Assembly: GCF_036373705.1 (NCBI RefSeq)
Contig: NC_089851.1
Coordinates: 60,113,350-60,177,349, forward strand
From: Amia ocellicauda
Lineage: Eukaryota > Chordata > Actinopteri > Amiiformes > Amiidae
Reading direction: 5' to 3'
DNA: 64,000 nucleotides
Positions within the stretch are counted from its first letter, which is position 1; every line of letters starts with the position of its first letter. Positions 55,966 to 64,000 of the stretch are shown one piece after another. Made by a program: the position numbers and the translations under genes. The notes beneath the pieces were generated by a model. It searched no databases and was not told where the DNA came from. It saw only the letters and a program-made list of their open reading frames with translations.

Positions 55966-55971
55966 TTTTTT
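55966..55971 (+). terminator. RNA polymerase III terminator of the Polinton tRNA-Leu
   Basis: TTTTTT begins 6 bases after the tRNA end. Confidence 0.8.
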
Positions 55972-56021
55972 GATCAAAACTTTATTTTGTTCTCTTTTTC
56001 TAATTTAATTTATTTTATTTT

Positions 56022-56230
56022 ATACCACCCCAAAAACAATCATAAAATATATAACCTAAAATCATCACATGCACATCACTAAACACAGTTTAAAATACTT
56101 TTTTATTAAAACTTTATGTTGTTGTTCTCTTTTTATTTTAATGTATTTTATTTTGGTAACAACTTATCGTACCAAACCTAATCATAAAACATAACCTAAC
56201 ACAAATAATAATAAGTTTAAACTCTTAAAC

Positions 56231-56273
<43 letters not shown>

Positions 56274-56642
56274 CATCAGGGTGAGATGGCGGCGAACACT
56301 TGTCAAGATGACCTGTGCCCTTTCCAAAATGCCTGTCATCCTAACAAGATGGAGGTCATCCAAACAAGATGGCTGCCATCCTAACAAGATCACGGTCATC
56401 CAAACAAGATGGCTGACAGGAGAGGGTCAAAGGGTAAAACGTGTATTCTTACAAGATGGCTGACAGGAGAGGATCAAAGGGTACAGGGTAAGGAGGAGCT
56501 TCCTGGCCCATTGGGCTTCTGGGTAAGGAGGGGCTTCATGGCCCGTGAGGCTTCTGGGTAAGGCGGGTTTCCCAGCCCATGGGGCTTCTGGGTAGGGGCG
56601 GGGCCACCTGTCACTTTGACATAAAGTGCCATCATTACTACT
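56022..56642 (-). repeat. Polinton right terminal inverted repeat
   Basis: Reverse complement of the left TIR, ending ...CATTACTACT at 56642. Includes a (CA)n run at 56233-56268, longer than the left copy, and the same ~21-bp and ~33-bp tandem blocks. Confidence 0.95.
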
Positions 56643-57598
56643 CTGATGTTAGTACTTGAAATGTGTATTACCAAACATTGATAAGTCACACAGTGTGGCA
56701 ACAATCTTGGATTATGCCTCGATTTCTCATAAACCCTTATACTGGCTGATGTGTGCTTTGGTATACAGTATCTTTGGACTGTGTTCTACACATATTCTAA
56801 AAGACAATTCCTACATGAAGAAACATAGCAGTAATGAACAAAATATTTTGACTTACTGTACATTTTGTTCAATTTTAAGCCTGCAATAACACACTGTCAC
56901 CACTGGTAGCAGCATATACCACAAACAGCACTGAGATAAAAAAAAATGAAGCGGCCATCTTGGGCATGTACATCGTAACAACAAAACACTATCAGTCACT
57001 TGCAACAGTATTAGAGTGGAAACTATTATTTTAAACACACAAACACTTCTGTCTGCAAATACAAATAGTGTAAATTGAGATGTGTTTAAATTAGGGATTA
57101 TTTCAGCTGTAGAGAAACCTTGAAGAGAAGCAAGAGAAAACAAATGTGAAACTAAAAAATTGGATTAAATGTGATTCACATGAAACATAAATACACATTA
57201 TGTAAAATACATAAAATACATGAAAATCAACAGTGGTACAAGAGCGGTGATGTTGCTGAATCTGTAGTGGTGGATTATTGCTGTCAACTGAACATCATTT
57301 CAAACTGAGATTGGCTGGATCCATGCATCAGTTCCTGGTTAAATAGTTAACGATGCAACACGGGGGGCGATTTTGTGCTCTTCTCTCTGAGTGAAATCGT
57401 AACTTATGGTGACATGTTGTATACTGAACTGTGCAGAATCGCTGGCTCTATTCAATATAATTGAAAGGGCGAACATAAGACGTTTACTGTGCGAGCTACA
57501 ATCGAATAAACGGACCTGCTCATTGAGGCGCTTGATATTAGTAATTGGACATATTTCCCGCTTTATGAAAAACATTGCTTTTACAAGCTGGAATTGTA
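56643..57598. repeat. ~2.1-kb tandem repeat, B half
   Basis: Continues the unit interrupted at 44453. It matches 61670-62560: GATAAGTCACACAGTGTGG, GTGTGCTTTGGTATACAGT, GGCAGCATATACC-like text, ATCAGTCACTTGCAACAGTA and ATCGTAACTTATGGTGACAT. It is cut at 57598 by the next element. Confidence 0.8.
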
Positions 57599-58158
57599 CA
57601 CTGTAAAAAATGTTACATGCAATCTACTTAAAAAAATTATGGTAACATTATTACACATATTTTTTAAGGTTTAGTTTTTTTGCGAAATCTACCCGAATAA
57701 ATTAAGTAAAATTTCCTAAATTATTTAGTCTATGGCACACAATGAATTTAATTTAATCTTTTTTATTTTATGTTTTCTCACAAATTAATCAAGTAAAATT
57801 TACTCATTTGTATTAATTAAAATGACTTAATTATAAAATGTACTGCCTTTTTCAGGTTAAGATAATAATGAATACAAAATGCAGTTTTTGTTGACAAACA
57901 TGCTTTTATTGTCTTTTTGGACTGTAACCATAAATAACAAATATATATAAAATGTAAGCAGCAGTTTTAAGACATGAAAAAAAAAGTTTACATTTCCCAT
58001 GTCATTGAGAAACATCATTTTGTTACACAAAAACATGTGCATACAAATAACAACTTGTAGCAAAATGTATAAAACCATTTATGTAGAACAGTATCAAACG
58101 CTCAATCAGTGCAGTTTTTTTTCCACCAGAACTTGGTAATAATGCTTTGCCTCTCAAT

Positions 58159-58470
58159 CTAAGACATGAGTTTGTTTTTAAGTGTTAGTAATTTGGGGGA
58201 AAACTTGCACACATCCAGTTCTAAGAAGAGCTTCTGAAAGGCCTCAAATGTGTGCCTCAGTTCTTTCGAGTAGGTGAGGTTTAGTGCATACGTCAGTCCA
58301 AGAAAAACAGCACAGGCTCTAGACAGATTTTCCAAGCCAGCCATGACTTGCACCCCCTCCAAGATGATGCTGACGTCCTCCTGATCATCCCTCTTGCAGA
58401 TGGCAATTTTCATTATTTGCGGCAGGAGATCTTGCTGTACATCTGTATTGTCGCACTGTAAAACAACCAT
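58159..58470 (-). CDS. C-terminal exon of a multicopy fish gene family (SAMD3-like), probable
   Basis: 103 codons, with an upstream acceptor-like TTTTACAG just before 58456. It reads CDNTDVQQDLLPQIMKIAIC, VSIILEGVQVMAGLENLSRA, CAVFLGLTYALNLTYSKELR, HTFEAFQKLFLELD, and ends LKNKLMS. This matches my memory of the last exon of a large fish-specific family often named SAMD3-like, which is frequently found inside transposable elements. Earlier exons are not evident in the element, so it is likely a fragment. Function unknown. Confidence 0.5.
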   Translation of the reverse strand: MVVLQCDNTDVQQDLLPQIMKIAICKRDDQEDVSIILEGVQVMAGLENLSRACAVFLGLTYALNLTYSKELRHTFEAFQKLFLELDVCKFSPKLLTLKNKLMS

Positions 58471-59221
58471 TAAATAAGTATTTTTATCTTGTCTGTTTCT
58501 CTATCATTATATATCTGTCCATAATTATAAAGTTTATTTGTGTACGGTTGTAAACAAACATTTTGAAACATTTTTCTAATAACAGCTTAAAATTCTAAAT
58601 TTCTTTGTAAACACTAAAACAAAAAAATATGTTTCAGTGGACGGCACACACTGTCAAAATAACAAGCTCAAATATAGTTTCACCAATGACAGAGGGTGTA
58701 TTCAGGGTAAAGAAAAAAAAATACATTTGGTGACACCAGTGTAGGGGGGAAAACTGCAAATTAACCATGTTTACATGAGGAATATAGTGCATTCAGAATG
58801 TAAAACAGCCCCCACATTAATTCTAATTTTCAGTTTACTTATTCTGATTGTTGGGGTAAAGTTGTTTTCCCAATTATAAAGAATACCTTATCAATTATTT
58901 CTTCCTGTGTCTCGGAACTGCCCTGGGACATATGCAAAGAAAATTTCATTCAGGTTCGGGACTGCCCCGAACCACCTATGAAATATTGCTTGTAGATGTA
59001 TAAAAGGCTGTGTGAAACTTTCAATAAACGAAGATAAACAAACTGACATTGTGTCAGTGACTTTATTTCCCGGGCCTGTCTCCTGCTGAGAGTCTAAACT
59101 GTTACTGGAAGCGCTCACTGGGGTGCCTGATTCACTGGGATCCGAAGGGTTGCTTCAACTGAAGCTTTGCACCTTAACACTGATGTTGATCCCAATCTGT
59201 AAATGTAACTGGTCCTACTTG

Positions 59222-59290
59222 CACCGCTCCAAGCAGAATTCGAACCAGCTTCACCGGCATTGGAGGTGGGTGCACTAACAAGGACGCTAA
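59222..59290 (-). repeat. tRNA-like SINE head
   Basis: The minus strand reads CCTTGTTAGTGCACCCACC and GCTGGTTCGAATTCTGC, giving A- and B-box-like parts, followed by non-tRNA sequence. It is consistent with a tRNA-derived SINE of which the rest continues to about 58900. Confidence 0.45.
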
Positions 59291-59467
59291 AGATCATAGC
59301 CTCTAGCATCAGTCACTGGGGCACCTCTTGAGGCCAAGTGGAGTGAGGTTTACTCACACAGCTCTTACTAGCTGGTCTCTGTTACATATAAATGAGATTA
59401 CACTCTGCCTTACATCACGCCTTTTGGGTTTGAGGACTGAAAGATATAACCTACATTTTTTTTTTTT

Positions 59468-59653
59468 GGTTACACTATTTCGATGGTCCACTTTAGACAT
59501 TCTACTAACTGTAAGTAACTACTCTCATTAGAGTATTAGTAGACTGCAAGTAAACTGTTAGGTTAGGGTTAATAGATTACGTTAACACGTAGTTGCAAAG
59601 TTACTTATAATCAGTAGAATTTCTAAAGTGGACCACCAAAATAAAGTGTTACC
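59468..59653. repeat. Fold-back MITE
   Basis: 186 bp. The left end GGTTACACTATTTCGATGG and the right end (reverse complement) GGTAACACTTTATTTTGGTGG, followed by a shared GTCCACTTTAGA, can pair along most of the element. It lies in T-rich flanks. Confidence 0.8.
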
Positions 59654-59967
59654 TTTTTTAATATAGTGGCTGACAAAAGTCTTATTTGTGTTAAATATTT
59701 TCACAGTAGTTTTAGACAATTTAATTGTAAAAAAGTATTGTTCAAGTTCATCCCCTTGGAATTATAAGGTTCTATCTGACATTTTTGACAAAATTGAGTT
59801 ATTCACATATTCTTATTCTGTGACAACTTATTTACATTATGTTACTTTTTTTTAAGTTGTGTACATTTTTGGACTTTTTATTTAGAAAACAAAAAGGTTC
59901 TGTCTACAAAGTTGACCTCAAACTTCGTACTATAAGGTTCTATTTGCGAGCCAATCAGCACTTATCT

Positions 59968-59970
59968 AAT

Positions 59971-60021
<51 letters not shown>

Positions 60022-60027
60022 CTCTAT
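59968..60027. repeat. (TCTA)n microsatellite
   Basis: About 13 copies of a four-base unit, the last slightly changed. Confidence 0.95.
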
Positions 60028-60403
60028 CTTTTGGCTATTCTTTCTCAAGCCAACATCAAACAAACCTCTCAATCCATACTGATCTCTAGAGAGAAAGACA
60101 TTTTACCTGTCACACTTTTTGTGGAATATTGGATTTCGTTAATTTAAGACACCTGTTTCAACTCATCAGCTCGTCAGAATAGGCAACTAAAATTGAACTA
60201 ATTCTCTTAAGCCTTAAAATTGCAGAAATGTCCTTAAATAAAAGAGGAAAATGTATCTCTTGGTTCTATTAGTGAAATCTTCTCAATATTTTGTATCAAA
60301 CACTAAACCACAATTTCATTAATAAAATGTACACATTATTTGTAATTATTACGTAAAAACATTTAGTGAAAATTACAAGACCCATGATTAATTTTTTACA
60401 GTG

Positions 60404-61335
60404 TATAAAACATTGCATTTACAAGCCATAATTATATATAACGTGCACATCGGTAATCAATGTGACAACCAAATGAAACAGAAATTAAGCTACTAAATGA
60501 GGTTCGGATGATAACTGCGAATTGAAAAGCTGCAGCAGTTCTATGCTATACAAGTACACAAATGAGACTTGTAGAATAAAGTGTTTACTCATTTATTATG
60601 ATACCAGAGCTATTTATATTATTAAACTAATTTAATTAAAAATCATATATTGAAATCTAATCAGGGTAGTTGACTTTTTGAGATTAATACTGGCTTGTAC
60701 TTCAACATATTTGACCACAAGAGGGGGGAACTTCAACATGAAAACTCTTCCGATTTTGTCAAAATTTGCTTTCATCTGATTTATATTATTTGGGGTGTGA
60801 AACCATACATTTATTGACTGGAATCACCTGGAAGCCTCAATAGTTGTCTGCAACGAATATATTTCATTAGTATTATTATGAAAATGTTTCTGCAGTTATT
60901 TTCAAAAGCTTATACAAACAATACACTTCATACAGTGATACACAGCTGTGTAGAGAATTGCCATATGTAATATGGAAGTAATTTGTCACTGGCTGGTTGC
61001 CAGATTGGTTTAAGTGACAGATTTTGGACAATTTTCAAACGTCTTCAACTGTGAAACCGCAGGTACGATTGATGTGGAATTCTGTACACATGCCCTTGGC
61101 TAGATCCTCCATCAGATTTGTTAAAGGCAATACGATTGATGAAACGAGATGCTTAAAGCAATGCTTAAATTGCATAACGTGTCATAAATAGCAGGTTTGA
61201 AGTACATTAGAATGTATTAGACTGTGTTAGTACTGTGTAGATGTGTATTTGGCCCCCTGCATTGCTGCTTGCAGATATATTTATTATTACGCTTCCAGGT
61301 CCAGGATGCCTGGAAGCCTATTGTTGTTGTAAGGA

Positions 61336-61402
<67 letters not shown>

Positions 61403-62571
61403 TTATTTATTTATTTATTTATTTTTCTTTTCTTCCGCCAGAATATTTTCAAATGCCTATAACTTTTGAACTGCTTGGTGAAAACTCACCAAACTATGGT
61501 ATGAGTGTAGGGGCTATGGTATGGTCACTTAAATACAATATGGTGGCCTAACGTCACATGGTTTGGCAGCCATCTTGAATGTAGTCCAACAAATTGGACC
61601 GTTTTCAAACAGTGTTTTATCAGGAATGGTAAAGAGTTGAGTTATGAAACTTTTTCTACATAGTGTGCTTATGTAAATACTTGATTTGGATATATCAAAA
61701 AAATGATAAGTCACATGGTGTGCTCACAATTTTCAATTAAGCTGAAAACACTTGAGCCTCAGCTCCTCATAGACCATTTGACTGGTTGATGTGTGCTTTG
61801 GTATACAGCATCTGTGGACTGTTCTCTACAAATATTCTATAAGAAAAGTTCCTACGTGAAGAAATATGGGCGCAATGAACAAATGTTTTAGACAAAAAGT
61901 CAATTTTTTTACTGTAATGATGCACTGTCTCCACTTGTGGCAGCATATATCATATTTTTCACTGAGAAAACAAGATTCAGGCGCCATCTTTGGCATGCAC
62001 ATCGTAAAAACTAAGAACTATCAGTCACTTGCAACAGTACTACAATGGAAAGTATCTGTTTAAACACACAGACACTTCTGCAAGCAAATACAAATAGTAT
62101 AAACTGAGATTTGTTATAGTGAGGGGTAGTTTCAGAAAGAAAGCCGTTGAGAAAAGCTAGACAAACCGAAAGTGAAACTAAAACATAGAATTAAAAGTGA
62201 TTCACAAAACACGAAAATACAAGTTATTAAAATAAATACACGAATATGAACAATGGTACAACAGCAATGACGTTGCTGAATCTGTAGTGGTGGGTTATTG
62301 CTTTAATTTGAAAATCATTTCAATCTGAGATCGAGTGCCACCGCGAGTGCATTACTACTGTTTAATGTTAACGATGCAACACGGGGGCACGATTTTGTCC
62401 TCTTCTATCTCAGTGAGATCGTATATTATGGTGACATATTATATACTGAACAATGCAGAATCGCTGGCTCTACAAAGTAGAGTTGAAAGGGTAAACATAA
62501 GACGTGTACTGTGCGAGCTACACCCGAAAATACGGACCTACTCTGTCTTTGTACATTGTAACAGCAAAAGA
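60404..62571. repeat. ~2.1-kb tandem repeat, complete A plus B unit
   Basis: The uninterrupted unit: A half 60480-61670 and B half 61670-62560. It defines the empty site of the Polinton (near 61670: TAGTGTGCTTATGTAAATAC). It contains a (TTA)n/(TTTA)n microsatellite at 61336-61425. There is no long open frame. A short frame starting MVTYYILNNAESLAL is the counterpart of those at 1039 and 57406. Confidence 0.8.
61336..61425. repeat. (TTA)n then (TTTA)n microsatellite
   Basis: Over 20 copies of TTA followed by a short TTTA run. Confidence 0.95.
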
Positions 62572-63595
62572 CTAAGGGCAGGATTAAATCAAAAATGTTT
62601 GCGAGCGCGAAAAGTCCCAGAAGAGTCACAGGAGGGGATCTCGCAGCTCAGCTCCTCGCTGAATTAAATCTGAAATGTGCGGAGCTGCGAGCGGGAGGAG
62701 CCGGATTTTCTGGCGGGGTTTCTGGGGTGGGCGGGCGCGTGAGAGAAATCGCGAGCCAATCACAGTGTCTGAAATCTGAGTGACAGCGAGGGCGCGAGAG
62801 CAGGACGTGCTGCGAGGAGAGCGATGCGTCGATAAAGCAGAGAAATCAAAACTGTGACCCGCCCGCTAATAGCAAACTACACAACTGTACTCAGTTGCGG
62901 CTTCATTTTCAGTAAGATGACACTTTCTTCTAACCATAAATGTAACCGCTGTGATGTACAGGTGTGTAGTTTGCTATTAGCGGGTGGGTCAAAGTTTTAA
63001 TTTTATCCAGCCCCACGATAGCGCCTGAAGGTACAGCTCCACGCTGTAAATTGAAAGCATGAGTCTACCCGCTGAAACACAATTACAAACCTGTACTGTG
63101 TAGCGGCTAAAAAAGAGTAGGAGAAAATAATACAATAATAAAAACAAAGCCGCTCTTGATGACAGCTGTGTATTTTAAATTTTGTATGTCTTCGCAGACA
63201 ATCTTATCCAGGCGTTATCTATAGCCGTGGATCAATGCTGGTATCTTCGGTTATATATGAATACCAGAAAAATGCAAGTCTCTTATTCAGGGACGCTTTA
63301 AATCAGCGTTTACTTGTCATGTGCACTTTGTATTGCTCTGTTTTGTAAGATTGCCAATAAACATATAAACACATATAATAATAATAAGAATAATAAGAAT
63401 AAGAATAATATGTGTAGCGCGGTGTATTCAATAAAAACTGACCCACTGGCTAATACAAAACTACTAAATGAACATCATAGTGGTTACATTAATTATTAGA
63501 ATAAATGATCAACTGAAGAATGAAGCCGCAACTGAGTCCAGTTCTGTAGTTTTGTATTAGCAGCGGTCAAAGATTTGATTCAATCTGGCCCCTAG
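62572..63595. repeat. MITE-like element with internal inverted repeats
   Basis: The left end CTAAGGGCAGGATTAAATC and the right end (reverse complement) CTAGGGGCCAGATTGAATC are inverted. Inside, CGCTAATAGCAAACTACACA at about 62868 is repeated in inverse orientation near 62965, and related words occur near 63540. 1024 bp, no coding capacity. It ends the last repeat unit. Confidence 0.7.
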
Positions 63596-64000
63596 TTTGC
63601 CGGTATAATGTCGGTTGATGTGTGATTGTTCACTGGATGTGTCCCATTGTGATATGTGGTTGTGAAGCAAATATATATTTCATGGAGATATTGATATAAG
63701 TTGTTCGACTCCGATATGACTCAGAATCGCTCATTTCAGGTGTTTAATTTTCTACATTTTCTGCTGGAGGACCCCCAGACCCCCACCGTGAATCCCTCAT
63801 TATGCCTCGCCCTCATTTTCCTGGCTACGCCACTGATCCATACATAGATACTCTTTATAGTACACATTGTAATATGACAGTGTAATATAATTGTGTATAT
63901 GTCAGTTGTATATATGTCAATCTACATCATTGATTTTCCACAGTGCCAGCTGTGATAGCGGTGCTGATAGTGGCTTGGCGCTCCCACAACGTCCCCTACT
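63596..64000. other. Window end, no gene found
   Basis: The stretch around 63745-63835 (GAGGACCCCCAGACCCCCAC, CTGGCTACGCCACTGATCC) looks like part of a dispersed repeat, not identified further. Confidence 0.35.

Larger units (their letters stand above)
44454..56642. mobile_element. Maverick/Polinton (adintovirus-like) element, complete but decayed
   Basis: 12189 bp bounded by AG...CT termini in inverted repeats of about 0.6 kb. The flanking six bases are CTTCTG (left) and CTGATG (right), an imperfect duplication. Genes for polymerase B, a basic core-like protein, protease, major capsid, penton-like protein and integrase are all recognisable, in two converging blocks that meet near 51.3-51.7 kb. 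The paralogous repeat copy at about 61.67 kb lacks the element and serves as an empty site. Most protein genes are broken, so the element cannot act on its own. Confidence 0.95.
57599..60403. mobile_element. 2.8-kb TIR element with a captured or own gene fragment
   Basis: The left end CACTGTAAAAAATG and the right end (reverse complement) CACTGTAAAAAATT are flanked by TA on both sides. Outside the TA the 27-bp sequence starting AAAACATTGC is present on both flanks (57569-57595 and 60407-60433) with four differences, although other repeat copies have it once. It carries the minus-strand frame at 58159-58470, a tRNA-like SINE, a MITE and a microsatellite. I cannot assign a transposon superfamily. 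Confidence 0.65.

Noticed and set aside
61224..61469. Frames rich in Ile or Tyr at 61.2-61.5 kb
   Set aside because: Products of the (TTA)n microsatellite.

Overview
This is eukaryotic, repeat-dominated DNA, most likely from a ray-finned fish. The evidence is the mix of repeats: many Tc1-like transposon copies, non-LTR retrotransposon fragments of L1, CR1, L2 and Tx1 type, tRNA-derived SINE pieces, fold-back MITEs, a Maverick/Polinton (adintovirus-like) element, a large tRNA gene cluster, and AT-rich spacers with tri- and tetranucleotide microsatellites. I see no intact conventional host protein gene. Nearly every long reading frame belongs to a mobile element and most carry stops or frameshifts. 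The species cannot be fixed from the sequence.

Layout. 0-4.0 kb: MITE end, one copy of a dispersed repeat, an L1-like LINE on the minus strand split by a Tc1 fragment, and a CR1-type reverse transcriptase piece. 4.65-6.55 kb: the left end of a decayed Polinton with a three-exon minus-strand gene. 6.8-8.5 kb: CR1 ORF1 (esterase type) and endonuclease. 8.5-12.1 kb: Tc1 pieces and a broken multi-exon minus-strand gene. 13.0-18.4 kb: SINE tail and two opposed Tx1-type LINE pieces around tRNA genes. 15-29.9 kb: a tRNA cluster with three divergent Asp/Leu pairs, two Thr-type genes, a Ser fragment and a tandem array of 15 Pro-type tRNA units (about 550 bp each). 30-38.4 kb: Tc1 copies (one bounded by both inverted repeats), SINE and L2 LINE fragments. 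38.4-43 kb: AT-rich, no genes found. 43-62.6 kb: a tandem repeat of about 2.1 kb, split by a 12.2-kb Polinton (44454-56642) and by a 2.8-kb TIR element (57599-60403). 62.6-63.6 kb: a MITE.

The Polinton is the most informative element. Between terminal inverted repeats of about 0.6 kb it carries, left to right: a spliced minus-strand accessory gene, protein-primed-type DNA polymerase B, a stub that looks like the end of a packaging ATPase, a small basic core-like protein and a late protein (all plus strand after the first). Converging on these from the right are an adenain-like protease, the double-jelly-roll capsid protein, a basic minor protein, a penton-like protein and a chromodomain integrase (minus strand). 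A tRNA-Leu(UAA) gene with a T6 terminator lies between the integrase and the right inverted repeat. Almost all protein genes carry frameshifts or stops, so the copy is dead but fairly young. A second, truncated relative of the left end at 4.65-6.55 kb preserves the accessory gene with its splice sites in phase.

The other notable system is the tRNA-Pro array. Its 15 units are homogenised, including the spacers, and carry three Pro anticodons: CGG, UGG with an 8-base anticodon loop in two of three cases, and AGG with loss of the universal U33. Together with the Asp, Leu and Thr genes it looks like a tRNA cluster evolving by unequal exchange, with LINEs inserted beside the tRNA genes.
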